IMG/VR virus record: IMGVR_UViG_3300005731_000021
Span: 1 to 48,565 of that record
Length of the DNA: 48,565 nt
Direction: 5' to 3' (one strand)
Origin: a virus
Shown: positions 1 to 6,612 of the stretch, in pieces
How positions within the stretch are numbered: position 1 is the first letter of the stretch
Layout of the letters: every line of letters begins with the position of its first letter
The notes under the pieces: model-generated
Database searches by the model: none
Seen by the model: only the letters and a program-made list of their open reading frames with translations
What the model was told of the DNA's origin: nothing
Position numbers and translations under genes: made by a program

Positions 1-50
1 TTGGCCGGTCCTGTAAGAAGTGGGCAGATTACCTAGGTATGACAGAAACA
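1..50. repeat. Terminal direct repeat, left copy (contig closure overlap)
   Basis: The first 50 bases are identical to bases 48516-48565. A gene reads in frame through the join, so this is best read as the overlap of a circular assembly. The unit genome is then about 48,515 bp. A true 50-bp terminal repeat in the virion cannot be excluded from sequence alone. Confidence 0.95.
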
Positions 51-323
51 GAAGTCGTCCAAACGCTATCGAAGGTGCAAATCAAGGTGTATCCAATGCG
101 AGACACATTCCAATGTGGGTTCGTCTGGAACGCCATCGGCTGCATCTCGCCCGATAATTCCACGGTACCGAAAACCTACCATACCTTCATCTCACAGAAT
201 AGAAGTAGGCATGAGCGGATTCTAACCACGTACCACGAAGTAGGTCACATTTTACTGTACCAGCTTGGACATAATAAGGTGGTGCATCATCCAATCATAG
301 AAGATGCCGAGAAGGGATTTTAA
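1..323 (+). CDS. HExxH lipoprotein metallopeptidase, C-terminal part (gene starts at 48362)
   Basis: This is the 3' part of a gene that begins with GTG at 48362 and crosses the contig join; the full product is 158 aa. Seen: no stop interrupts the frame from the lipobox segment through base 323. The C-terminal part contains TYHEVGHILLYQLGH, a HExxH zinc-metallopeptidase motif (His130, Glu131, His134 of the full protein) with a further His after a Gly. Four cysteines after the lipobox suggest disulfides. Known: HExxH in a hydrophobic helix is the signature of many zinc peptidases. Inference: an envelope-anchored peptidase acting on an envelope or peptidoglycan-associated substrate. Its stop overlaps the next ATG (TAATG), so the two are coupled. 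An ATG at 39 could be taken for the start, but it would discard the signal peptide. Confidence 0.8.
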   Translation, partial: GRSCKKWADYLGMTETEVVQTLSKVQIKVYPMRDTFQCGFVWNAIGCISPDNSTVPKTYHTFISQNRSRHERILTTYHEVGHILLYQLGHNKVVHHPIIEDAEKGF

Positions 324-679
324 TGGACGCGACAGATGTATTTATTCTGATTCTGATGGGGCTGGCTCTTGCCGTAGTTTTCTACTACCGCAAGACCTTA
401 GGTGACGTCTGGACGCTGGTGCTCGCTGCACTGGCGGGTGTTGCTGCTGGTTCTGCGGTATTACTTCGGAAGCGTAACGACGACCGGGCAGCGACCATGG
501 TCGAAGCGACGCTGACACAGAACGAGAAGCAGGTGCGCAGCACCGTCAAGAAATTGAATGACTTGGTTGACAAGAAGCGAGCGATTGATGCGAAACATGA
601 AGCGGCGAAAGATTCTTCGAATCCTGATGAGCCTGACACTAACGTGGTCGACTTTCTTAAGCGTACCGGCAAGCGCTGA
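323..679 (+). CDS. Two-TM membrane protein with cytosolic or periplasmic coiled coil (holin/spanin-like)
   Basis: A 118-aa protein of unknown family. Residues about 4-22 and 27-48 are hydrophobic and could span the membrane. The rest (about 50-118) is charged and heptad-like, rich in K, E, D and A, as in a coiled coil. The start ATG overlaps the stop of the lipoprotein peptidase gene. A second reading frame encoding a signal-peptide protein begins inside its 3' end. The position after lipoproteins and the nested partner recall Rz/Rz1 spanin pairs, but a typical i-spanin has only one TM segment, so holin-like or accessory lysis roles are equally possible. No enzymatic motif is seen. Confidence 0.6.
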   Translation: MDATDVFILILMGLALAVVFYYRKTLGDVWTLVLAALAGVAAGSAVLLRKRNDDRAATMVEATLTQNEKQVRSTVKKLNDLVDKKRAIDAKHEAAKDSSNPDEPDTNVVDFLKRTGKR

Positions 680-998
680 GTGCGTAAGCGACCAAACCCA
701 GTTCTGGGTGTGCAAGGGGGATGTCGCGCCCATTACAGGGTACCTCGTTCCGAAGGAATTATTCGGAGAAACTGTGCGCCTAGCGGAATTGGGCCAGTTA
801 CTCGAATCTTACGAGCCGGTGCTCGCTGAGATTTTGACGGGACTACAAGTCGTACAAGAGAACCAACAGGTACTCCGAGAAGTGGTGGTGCCTCCCGAGC
901 CTTCCTTTGATTGGACCGCGGCCCTTGTCGGGTTTGGTGTTGGTACTGTAGTGACAACAGCAATTGTAGTCGGCTCATTTTTCGCGTTTGCCCGCTAA
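588..998 (+). CDS. Secreted protein with C-terminal TM anchor, nested start inside the previous gene
   Basis: A 136-aa protein whose N-terminus has the n-h-c pattern of a signal peptide: Met-Lys-Arg-Arg-Lys, a hydrophobic core, then VPASA|E, a good signal peptidase I site. It is not a lipobox, because Glu precedes the Cys. Two Cys just after the site could form a disulfide. A hydrophobic segment of about 20 residues ends the protein, so the mature form would be a periplasmic domain held by a C-terminal anchor. The ATG at 588 or 597 is chosen because upstream starts would spoil the signal peptide. It overlaps the preceding gene by about 90 nt in another frame, as Rz1-type genes do. The 3' end overlaps the convergent minus-strand gene by 24 bp. 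Function unknown; candidate lysis or exclusion protein. Confidence 0.6.
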   Translation: MRNMKRRKILRILMSLTLTWSTFLSVPASAECVSDQTQFWVCKGDVAPITGYLVPKELFGETVRLAELGQLLESYEPVLAEILTGLQVVQENQQVLREVVVPPEPSFDWTAALVGFGVGTVVTTAIVVGSFFAFAR

Positions 999-1166
999 CT
1001 TTCGTTGCATCAGGTAGAGCCACTGTTCTGGAGTAACCTCAGTAATCTCGTCCTCGAAGGAGATGAGCATTGTAGGCTCTTGCAGTTCTGGGGTGTTCAA
1101 TAGGTCGCGGAGGTCCTGTCGAATCTCTTCTGCAGTTGCTTTTCTGTCGACTTTACCCTTCGGCAT
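975..1166 (-). CDS. Small acidic protein coupled to the sigma factor
   Basis: A 63-aa, mostly helical, charged protein with no family I recognise. The start MPKGK is chosen because its ATG lies in the last codons of the sigma-factor gene (14-bp overlap), which suggests coupled translation. Immediate coupling to a sigma factor makes a partner or modulator conceivable, but no anti-sigma motif or membrane segment is visible. It is the last gene of the minus-strand operon, and its 3' end overlaps the end of the plus-strand late operon by 24 bp. Confidence 0.65.
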   Translation of the reverse strand: MPKGKVDRKATAEEIRQDLRDLLNTPELQEPTMLISFEDEITEVTPEQWLYLMQRKLAGKREK

Positions 1167-1722
1167 CTTTATCCTCGATTCCAAAATCTTCGATGATGCG
1201 CTTCAGCGGACCTTCTGCCCTTTTGACGTACTTGCGCGACCTATACAGCGTCGATGCAACGGTACCAATCGGTAGGCCTTCCGCCTCGACTATCTCAGTG
1301 TAGGACATCTCTTCGCCATGGTACTGGTAAAGCAGGTCGGTACCGTTCGGGGTCAACTCGCGGAGTAGCTCCTGAATCGTCTCCGAAAGGCCCGCGAACT
1401 CGATTCTGTCCATACGCCCTTGGGCGTCGTAGGTGTACTCAGAAATCACGCGAGTCTGCTCCACCAGCGTCGAGCTACGCAGCACCTCACGCTGATACTT
1501 CTGCTGTCTGAACTGGTTCATGGCGGTGTTCACGGCGATTGTAGCAAGCCATGCTCGCAGGTTGGTGCCTTCTTTGAACTTCTCTTGATTGGACAGCGCC
1601 TTGACGTAGGTATCCTGAATCAGGTCTTCCTTGTCTTGCAGCGATAGCGTAGACGAAATGCTCGTCAGCGTCTGCATCAGGTAGTCGTAGTATTCGGCGC
1701 ACCGGTCTGCGAAGTTATTCAT
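1153..1722 (-). CDS. ECF-type RNA polymerase sigma factor
   Basis: A 189-aa protein with the two-domain layout of ECF sigma-70 factors. Region 2 (about residues 8-75) carries KEDLIQDTYVKAL, the conserved segment that contacts the beta-prime coiled coil, followed by GTNLRAWLATIAVNTAMNQF, very close to the ECF region 2.2-2.4 consensus. Region 4 (about 113-168) includes an Ser-Tyr-Thr-Glu-Ile-Val helix and GTVASTLYRSRK, a helix-turn-helix that reads the -35 element. Known: such factors redirect host core polymerase to special promoters. Inference: it could switch transcription to the late plus-strand operon. It sits at the distal end of the replication operon and overlaps both neighbours. Regions 1.1 and 3 are absent, as usual for ECF factors. 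Confidence 0.9.
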   Translation of the reverse strand: MNNFADRCAEYYDYLMQTLTSISSTLSLQDKEDLIQDTYVKALSNQEKFKEGTNLRAWLATIAVNTAMNQFRQQKYQREVLRSSTLVEQTRVISEYTYDAQGRMDRIEFAGLSETIQELLRELTPNGTDLLYQYHGEEMSYTEIVEAEGLPIGTVASTLYRSRKYVKRAEGPLKRIIEDFGIEDKDAEG

Positions 1723-1930
1723 CTGAATTCCAATCTACGCCCGTGATGATTGCTGCATGTTCGACCCTTACTGGGACGCTTACGTGGTGGACAAGAGTGA
1801 CGTATTGGTCGGGATGGTTCGCCCGCTCTTGCTCCCGCCTATTGAACTCAGCGCGTAACTCTTCGTACTCTTCGTCGGTCAGGTTTTCCCAGTTTTCAAG
1901 AAGTTCGTTGTATCTATCTGGATCCATCAT
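1715..1930 (-). CDS. Small acidic hypothetical protein
   Basis: A 71-aa protein. The N-terminal half is Asp/Glu/Asn-rich and helical (NELLENWENLTDEEYEELR), the C-terminal half is beta-prone with HHVSVPVRVEHAAII. The start at 1930 (Met-Met-Asp-Pro) is chosen because it forms an ATGA overlap with the stop of the phosphoesterase gene. Its stop overlaps the start of the sigma-factor gene by 8 bp. No known family recognised; the tight coupling to the sigma gene is the only functional clue. Confidence 0.7.
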   Translation of the reverse strand: MMDPDRYNELLENWENLTDEEYEELRAEFNRREQERANHPDQYVTLVHHVSVPVRVEHAAIITGVDWNSDE

Positions 1931-3489
1931 GCTAGCACCTGTCCTGCAATTTTCGGACCTCGTGGACCGACAAAGAGTATCTGTTGCGACGGGCGGCACC
2001 CGGCACCGATAACCTCTTTAGCGTAAACATCAGACCCCGCTTTCGGGGAGCCAACACGATAGACCATAACGTTGAGGTCCTCAGCGATGCGGACTTCGGG
2101 GGAGTGTAAGTGACCCGATACAAGCAAATGATGCTCTTTGGAGCGGTCCATATTCGCGAGCAAAGTTCGCCGCCAATCTTTTGGTTGGTTGTCGCCATGG
2201 TAAAGAATCAACTCCGTGCCGTAGGCTAGTTCGGATGTGTGGATTGCATTGCCCGTGTACGGTATGTGGAACTGGCAGACATCCTTGTTGACGTCCTGAA
2301 TCCACTCGCAGCAAATCTCATGGAGCACCCGGCTAGGGTCTTCCGAGCGATGCGCACCGACGCGGTCGTGGTTGCCGTGTACGGAGTGTACGTCGACCAT
2401 CTCATCGAAGTAGTTCGCGATGGTTCGGATGGCGTGGGTCATCCACGCTTTGTAAGCTACAACCTGCTCAGCCCCTCGCCGGTTCTGCCAACGTCCCTGC
2501 TCCGGGTGCATGTTGCCCATCACGCCGTCAAGCATATCACCCGCGAGGATAATTTGTGGGCGACCCGCGCAGCGGAAATTGAACAGACTTAGTTCACTTT
2601 TGAGTTGACCGATAATTGAATCGACCGCCTCTTCGACCGCGACGTTTGCGCCAATGTGCCAATCGCTGAACATGAAGAGGGGTTGCAGCGGGCATCGGTT
2701 GTAGTTCTTTTGTTCGGGCGGGTCGAGGTCGTGGTTGATGGTGATGTTGACCGGCGGCAGGTGCTCCATGAACATCTTGATGTCGACCAGCTTACTCTTT
2801 AGCTCCATCGCCCGCTTCTTCCAATAGTCGGCGTCGCCGTTGCGCTTGGCAATTTCGACCAGCGCCTCTTCTTTCTCGCGCCACGAGTGCGCCAACTCTT
2901 CGGTCGACTCCTCCTCAAAGCGATGCGGTGCAATGGGCGTCGAGTTTTTGTCGATGCCGAGTGCCGCTAGGAAGTACTTGAAGTAATCCGCGGTCATCTC
3001 GCGCCCGTAGGTCGCAAACAAAAGGCGGCACACCTGCTTCTGTGTTTGCCCTCGGCCGGCGTACACGTACTGCTCGATAGCGTACTGCACCTGCTCGGCG
3101 GGCATGTCGAAGGTGTGGACGGATGTTTTGTGTTTGCGGGACCGCGTCAGCGCAAACGAAAAGACATACTGGTCGTCGTCGGGGCGGTAGTAGGCGTTGT
3201 GCGGCGACGGGGTATGGATGGGGATTAGTTCTGGTTCGTCCGGTTGATAATCTCCGTCATCATCTTCAGTGCTCTCCTCTCGTCCCGCTCCGCTTCCAGC
3301 GCTTTCGCCACCGCCATCAAAGAGGCTGCCGTTACGAAAATCGCGGACGAGATGAAACGCAGCACCGGGTGAAATGTCGAACCTTTCTGAGATTCGTTCG
3401 GCTGCACTTCTGATAGATTCTTTTTCGAAGCCTCCCCATTTGAATAACCAGTCGATTGCTTCTGCATAATCCTTCTCCCTTCTGCTCAT
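1927..3489 (-). CDS. Calcineurin-like metallophosphoesterase
   Basis: A 520-aa protein. The C-terminal domain (about 268-485) carries the full metallophosphoesterase signature in order: SDWHIG (Asp276, His278), GDMLD (Asp318), GNHD (Asn373, His374), YHGD (His431) and GHLH (His460, His462). These residues bind two metals, so an active phosphoesterase or nuclease is likely. The N-terminal half is different: a small helical region (1-55), an acidic linker (60-95), a region with two Arg/Lys-rich helices (about 110-185) and a coiled segment (200-245), possibly DNA-binding. It is longer than a minimal phosphoesterase. Related phage proteins are annotated as DNA repair exonucleases or phosphatases; the substrate cannot be told here. 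It overlaps the downstream gene by ATGA and abuts the upstream membrane gene. Confidence 0.88.
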   Translation of the reverse strand: MSRREKDYAEAIDWLFKWGGFEKESIRSAAERISERFDISPGAAFHLVRDFRNGSLFDGGGESAGSGAGREESTEDDDGDYQPDEPELIPIHTPSPHNAYYRPDDDQYVFSFALTRSRKHKTSVHTFDMPAEQVQYAIEQYVYAGRGQTQKQVCRLLFATYGREMTADYFKYFLAALGIDKNSTPIAPHRFEEESTEELAHSWREKEEALVEIAKRNGDADYWKKRAMELKSKLVDIKMFMEHLPPVNITINHDLDPPEQKNYNRCPLQPLFMFSDWHIGANVAVEEAVDSIIGQLKSELSLFNFRCAGRPQIILAGDMLDGVMGNMHPEQGRWQNRRGAEQVVAYKAWMTHAIRTIANYFDEMVDVHSVHGNHDRVGAHRSEDPSRVLHEICCEWIQDVNKDVCQFHIPYTGNAIHTSELAYGTELILYHGDNQPKDWRRTLLANMDRSKEHHLLVSGHLHSPEVRIAEDLNVMVYRVGSPKAGSDVYAKEVIGAGCRPSQQILFVGPRGPKIAGQVLA

Positions 3490-3851
3490 TACTCTACCTT
3501 CTTTAGGATGAACTCCAATTCACGAATGCGCTGCTCTTGGCTGTTTAGTTGGCGGCTGATGTGTTCTGCATCCTTGTCCGAAAATCGGGTCGTCTCAATA
3601 TGCGTAACACGTTTTTCGATCGAATTCAATTCGTCAAGTGCAACGCGGACCTCTTTTAGGTCTTCCGCCATGCTGGACATGTTGACCTTGATTTGAACGT
3701 TGTCGTCGTTCATCGACCACGCCCATGCCGCTGCACCGAGAATGAAGGCTGTTGCAATGCCTCCGGTGACTGTCACGAGCAGCGTAGTAACCAACGCCAC
3801 GATTTTGAACGCGTGGTCGGTTAGGAATTTCAACGCGGTACTGTCGGCCAT
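3489..3851 (-). CDS. Membrane-anchored coiled-coil protein (i-spanin-like candidate)
   Basis: A 120-aa protein with a hydrophobic stretch at about 17-46 followed by a long charged helical region (50-120) with heptad spacing (LNSIEKRVTHIETT, RQLNSQEQRIRELEFILKK). That plan, one N-terminal anchor plus an extended coiled coil, is the plan of an inner-membrane spanin. It lies directly downstream of a holin-like gene and the endolysin, with TAATG coupling, which supports a lysis role. No nested Rz1-like lipoprotein was found inside it. A membrane tether for the phosphoesterase encoded next cannot be excluded. Confidence 0.6.
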   Translation of the reverse strand: MADSTALKFLTDHAFKIVALVTTLLVTVTGGIATAFILGAAAWAWSMNDDNVQIKVNMSSMAEDLKEVRVALDELNSIEKRVTHIETTRFSDKDAEHISRQLNSQEQRIRELEFILKKVE

Positions 3852-4036
3852 TACTTCGCCCCTTTGCGTACGAATTCAACGCCTAGGAAGGTTGCAACAC
3901 CCGTACCCCACATGGCGAGAAAGGCCGTGGATTCCAAGTGGCCGGAAAGAAAGAGGCCGAAAGCAGATGCCAGCGTTAGCCAGCCAACCACCTCGGCTTT
4001 CTCATCGAAGAGTTCTTTGATTGATTTCAGTGACAT
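3851..4036 (-). CDS. Holin-like small membrane protein
   Basis: A 61-aa protein with two hydrophobic segments (about residues 16-33 and 38-56) separated by a short turn and ending in basic residues (RKGAK), the pattern of a class II holin. The ATG at 4036 is preferred, with GGGCGG five bases upstream; an in-frame GTG six bases earlier is possible. The gene lies between the endolysin (upstream, 4052-4726) and the coiled-coil membrane gene, a usual holin position. It would form inner-membrane lesions that release the endolysin. Family membership is by topology and context only. Confidence 0.65.
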   Translation of the reverse strand: MSLKSIKELFDEKAEVVGWLTLASAFGLFLSGHLESTAFLAMWGTGVATFLGVEFVRKGAK

Positions 4037-4051
4037 ATTCACCGCCCTAGG

Positions 4052-4726
4052 TTAGATTATCTTGACGAAATGTTCAAGTTTGGGGCGGTAGATTTTAGTA
4101 ACCTTACCAAAGGTCCTAGTCCTTCGTACAACACCTTCGCCGTACTCATTGTTCCCCAACTGACCATGCGCATTTCCTTCGATGGAAATCCAGTTATCAT
4201 TTGGGTACTTACCTACAAGTCCGACGCACATGGTAATGTGGTCACCATACAATTTGCGGTCGCCAACAACAACAATGTCACCGGGAAGCATCCGGCGGGA
4301 GTGGTGAATTTCTTCAAACGGGTCGAATGCTCCGTTGCCAGCTTCCCACGATTTTTCCGATGCTTGCTCCCACTTAGCCTCAGATGCCAGTCGCTCCGTC
4401 GAGGGCATCACATACTTGGCGATGGCGGGGTTTAGTGCGAGGTACACATGACCTTCATTCATCCCATCGAATATCCAACCACCTTGCAGCATTGCCCACG
4501 CTGCGGAGAAGCCGCACCACTCAGTGGTCACGCCTTTAACTGAGCGCTCTTTGTAGACACCCTCGGTATGCTCGTCCATCCAGAACTGCCACCCGCACTC
4601 GTTGATGATTTGGGTGATGCGGTGCGTCGAGACGATTTGGTCTTTGTACTCGTCGAAGATGGGTTCAAGCCACATGTCTTCGAAATTCTTGACGTTGTTC
4701 CACGCCAGTTGTTCTTCAGGTGTCAT
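4052..4726 (-). CDS. Endolysin, CHAP/NlpC-P60-like cysteine amidase or peptidase
   Basis: A 224-aa protein with a papain-like triad layout. Cys71 lies in EWCGFSAAW at the start of a helix, His163 in LYGDHITM after the typical PGDIVVVG strand, and a third polar residue in ISIEGN (Glu183/Asn185). Known: in CHAP and NlpC/P60 hydrolases this arrangement cleaves peptide or amide bonds of peptidoglycan. The start MTPEEQ is chosen because it overlaps the upstream gene by four bases; the longer upstream frame is the shadow of another gene. No signal peptide, so export would depend on the adjacent holin-like gene. No separate wall-binding domain is evident, though the N-terminal 60 residues are unassigned. 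Confidence 0.8.
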   Translation of the reverse strand: MTPEEQLAWNNVKNFEDMWLEPIFDEYKDQIVSTHRITQIINECGWQFWMDEHTEGVYKERSVKGVTTEWCGFSAAWAMLQGGWIFDGMNEGHVYLALNPAIAKYVMPSTERLASEAKWEQASEKSWEAGNGAFDPFEEIHHSRRMLPGDIVVVGDRKLYGDHITMCVGLVGKYPNDNWISIEGNAHGQLGNNEYGEGVVRRTRTFGKVTKIYRPKLEHFVKII

Positions 4727-4926
4727 TCGTCTTCCATAGTAAGTTGTAAGGTCCCGGATGCAAGACCGCTGAGATATTTGAGTGCAGGTGACATCTCGTA
4801 ATCCGGCTTCAGTATCGCTTCGATGTCGTCGGCTTCGATTGTATAGTAGTTTTCGACTTGCCACTTCTGTCCGTTAGAATCGATTATCCATATTTCTGGT
4901 TGGGGTACTTTTGCCGGTGGACTCAT
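4723..4926 (-). CDS. Hypothetical 67-aa protein
   Basis: A small soluble protein with alternating hydrophobic residues in the first half (PEIWIIDSNGQKWQVENYY) and an acidic second half. No motif or family recognised. Its TGA overlaps the endolysin ATG (ATGA), so it is translated with the lysis genes, but that alone does not prove a lysis role. Upstream lies a short non-coding stretch with a 20-bp tandem duplication. Confidence 0.65.
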   Translation of the reverse strand: MSPPAKVPQPEIWIIDSNGQKWQVENYYTIEADDIEAILKPDYEMSPALKYLSGLASGTLQLTMEDE

Positions 4927-4962
4927 TTATGCCTCTCACTTTGCTCGTGCCATCGACCTAAC

Positions 4963-5002
4963 CTAATGTCGAAATGTCGATACTAATGTCGAAATGTCGA
5001 TA
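4963..5002. repeat. Perfect 20-bp tandem duplication
   Basis: CTAATGTCGAAATGTCGATA occurs twice back to back (4963-4982 and 4983-5002). Each copy itself contains two ATGTCGA units. The flanks also match: the 3' end of the small gene at 5004 (GGTCGGCGACACGAG then AGGCACAAATGA on the minus strand) is echoed just upstream of the 4926 start (GGTCGATGGCACGAG, then AGGCATAAATGA). This looks like a local duplication of a gene end with its coupling signal, followed by decay. Confidence 0.85.
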
Positions 5003-5003
5003 G

Positions 5004-5126
5004 TCATTTGTGCCTCTCGTGTCGCCGACCTAGCAGGTAAAAGTACCCACAGATTGCGTGTCCTACCAGCACCCAAAAGCCAGTGATGGTCCAGTAAAAG
5101 ATAGTTTCAAGGGTTTCGATAGTCAT
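5004..5126 (-). CDS. Tiny single-TM membrane protein (40 aa)
   Basis: A 40-aa frame with an aromatic hydrophobic core (residues about 9-32, IFYWTITGFWVLVGHAICGY) and a basic tail ending RRHERHK. Its ATG forms an ATGA overlap with the stop of the next upstream gene, in keeping with every other junction in this operon. That overlap and the membrane-like composition are the evidence for a real gene. Function unknown. Confidence 0.6.
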   Translation of the reverse strand: MTIETLETIFYWTITGFWVLVGHAICGYFYLLGRRHERHK

Positions 5127-5305
5127 GGCTTCTTTATGAATAGGTCACACCCAGTGGGCATTGATGATTGCGTCCGCACATACTCCGCATTGATTATACG
5201 GAATTGTCGAAGACCTGCAAGTGCTTCATCTGCGTTGTTGGCCTCTACGGCTACGTACCGACCATCCTTGGCCAAGAATATCCACCAGTCACTTACCTCC
5301 ACCAT
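5123..5305 (-). CDS. Hypothetical 60-aa protein
   Basis: A small protein with the pattern WIFLAKDGRYVAVEANNADEALAGL, a beta hairpin followed by a helix. This resembles the many small phage proteins that fold as a minimal alpha/beta unit, but no function can be named. It overlaps the 27-aa frame upstream and the 40-aa frame downstream by a few bases, consistent with coupled translation. Confidence 0.65.
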   Translation of the reverse strand: MVEVSDWWIFLAKDGRYVAVEANNADEALAGLRQFRIINAEYVRTQSSMPTGCDLFIKKP

Positions 5306-5376
5306 ATGAACCTCCCCACCAAATATAGTTGAAGCCCAAGTACGATGCCGAGTATGAATTGCTCTTCTGAAATCAT
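5293..5376 (-). CDS. Tiny membrane peptide (27 aa)
   Basis: A 27-aa frame with the core FILGIVLGLQLYLVG, ending in WWR. Its ATG overlaps the stop of the upstream membrane gene (ATGA), and its end overlaps the start of the downstream gene. Apart from spacing and hydrophobicity there is no further support, so this is a probable rather than certain gene. It belongs to a run of small membrane proteins at 5004-5693. Confidence 0.5.
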   Translation of the reverse strand: MISEEQFILGIVLGLQLYLVGRFIWWR

Positions 5377-5693
5377 GCTCTATGCTCCAACAACCTGTCG
5401 TAGTGTTCTTCGGGAGATATCAGATGTTTGTGGAGATCTCTACGGCTGAGATTAAGATGGTTTTCAATTCCGGGCACGACCTCGAAATATACAAGCTTCA
5501 AGTCATTGGAATCCTTTACCTTCAGTACAGGGAAGGTTTTCCCTTCCCACTTCAAATAGGCTTTTGGCTGCTCGTACGCCTCCAAGATGTGCATGTACGG
5601 CTCGACTTCCTTCGCGATATTGTAGCACCCCCAGCCATACCCAACCATAATCAGCGCGAGCGAGATTGCAAAATATGTCAGAAACGTCACCAT
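5373..5693 (-). CDS. N-terminally anchored membrane protein (106 aa)
   Basis: Residues 4-24 (FLTYFAISLALIMVGYGWGCY) form one transmembrane segment; the remaining 80 residues are soluble and mixed alpha/beta. No lipobox, no catalytic motif, no family recognised. It overlaps the exonuclease gene upstream by 7 bp and the tiny membrane peptide downstream by ATGA. It is the largest of the membrane proteins clustered here. Confidence 0.7.
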   Translation of the reverse strand: MVTFLTYFAISLALIMVGYGWGCYNIAKEVEPYMHILEAYEQPKAYLKWEGKTFPVLKVKDSNDLKLVYFEVVPGIENHLNLSRRDLHKHLISPEEHYDRLLEHRA

Positions 5694-6346
5694 GCCATCA
5701 CCTCGATAAGCTGTTTGGTAGCGTCCCCGCCATGTACCAGTGCTTGGTGTGCCAGTGCCGGAGCCTCCATCGTCAACAACTTCTCTTTCGACCGCTGCTG
5801 CATCATTGCCTCCGCAATTGCATCGTGTTGCGCGATGTGCTTGGTCAGCGGTTCGGTGTTGAAGATTTCCTCTTCAACGGCCCGCCAATCCGGCAGGAAG
5901 GCATCCAGCAGCGTGCGAGTGTCGCGGACCTTCCAGAACTTGATGGGTCCCCGCTCACCAAACAAGTCCATCAAAATGGTTGCATCGAAGTGTGGTCCAC
6001 GGCAGAACCAGTTCGCGTCTCTCAGTTTGTTCGCCTCTATCCACCCATCGATGCGGTTTTTAGCCTCGCGGGTCGTGTAGGGGTAGCAGGCATCCTGCCA
6101 CGCAGAAACGGCGGCTGGGTGTTGGTTATCCCACCACTCGATAGTGTTGGATTGTAGGTGTCGGTCGTTCTGCTCTTGGTACTTCAATGGCAGGTTCAAC
6201 GACTGCTTCTTCAACTGCCGCGCCGTCTGCCGCTGCATCAAGTCAAACCAGACCAGCCCAATGGACAGAACAACCGCGTTCGGCTGCGTCGAGTACGTCT
6301 CAATGTCGAATGCGATACGTCGCATGTTTTCTGGTAGGTTGGTCAT
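5687..6346 (-). CDS. DEDDh 3'-5' exonuclease (Rv2179c/RNase AS-like)
   Basis: A 219-aa DnaQ-fold exonuclease. Exo I is AFDIETYS (Asp14, Glu16), the second acidic residue is in CRGPHFDATIL (Asp121), and the DEDDh end is HDAIAEA (His174, Asp175). The TIEWWDNQ segment and the Cys-Arg-Gly-Pro-His-Phe-Asp block match the subgroup related to Rv2179c-like 3'-5' exoribonucleases and T4 DexA. It should remove nucleotides from 3' ends of RNA or single-stranded DNA using two metals. It overlaps neighbours on both sides and belongs to the replication/metabolism operon. The DNA polymerase has its own exonuclease domain, so this is an additional activity. Confidence 0.85.
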   Translation of the reverse strand: MTNLPENMRRIAFDIETYSTQPNAVVLSIGLVWFDLMQRQTARQLKKQSLNLPLKYQEQNDRHLQSNTIEWWDNQHPAAVSAWQDACYPYTTREAKNRIDGWIEANKLRDANWFCRGPHFDATILMDLFGERGPIKFWKVRDTRTLLDAFLPDWRAVEEEIFNTEPLTKHIAQHDAIAEAMMQQRSKEKLLTMEAPALAHQALVHGGDATKQLIEVMAW

Positions 6347-6612
6347 TTTTGCACCACGCGTTGAAAGAAGATGGATGATTCGTAACAGTTTTCAGGGGCT
6401 TTGAAGTTGTGAACCATCTCTTCAAAGGACGTGTAATGCCCTTGTAGGACGGAGCAGTATTTGTACCTTTCGTCCGTGAAATAGTGTTTGACAGTCATGA
6501 TACACCCATCGAAGTAATGCTCAAAGGCCATGTCTAGCCTCTCTTCGAGGTTTTCTTGGCAGTGAATGTCGACTCGTGAAGCTCCTGCTGATACATAGTT
6601 TGCGTTGCTCAT
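6343..6612 (-). CDS. Hypothetical 89-aa protein
   Basis: A soluble protein with several aromatic residues (HYFDGCIMTVKHYFTDERYKYCSV reduced here to its character: alternating aromatic and charged residues) and four Cys that are not paired as zinc-binding knuckles. No family recognised. It is coupled on both sides by 4-bp overlaps, between the exonuclease and the P-loop kinase, so expression with nucleotide-metabolism genes is likely. Confidence 0.65.
   Translation of the reverse strand: MSNANYVSAGASRVDIHCQENLEERLDMAFEHYFDGCIMTVKHYFTDERYKYCSVLQGHYTSFEEMVHNFKAPENCYESSIFFQRVVQK

Noticed and set aside
558-587. Earlier start for the nested secreted protein
   Set aside because: Adds charged residues in front of the signal peptide and increases overlap; starts at 588 or 597 are better.
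3225-3467. Minus-strand frame with a hydrophobic segment inside the phosphoesterase gene
   Set aside because: Fully inside a well-supported gene in another frame with no independent start signal; could be revisited as a nested gene.
4727-4864. Upstream extension of the endolysin frame
   Set aside because: It is the other frame of the 67-aa gene; the coupled ATG at 4726 is the sensible start.
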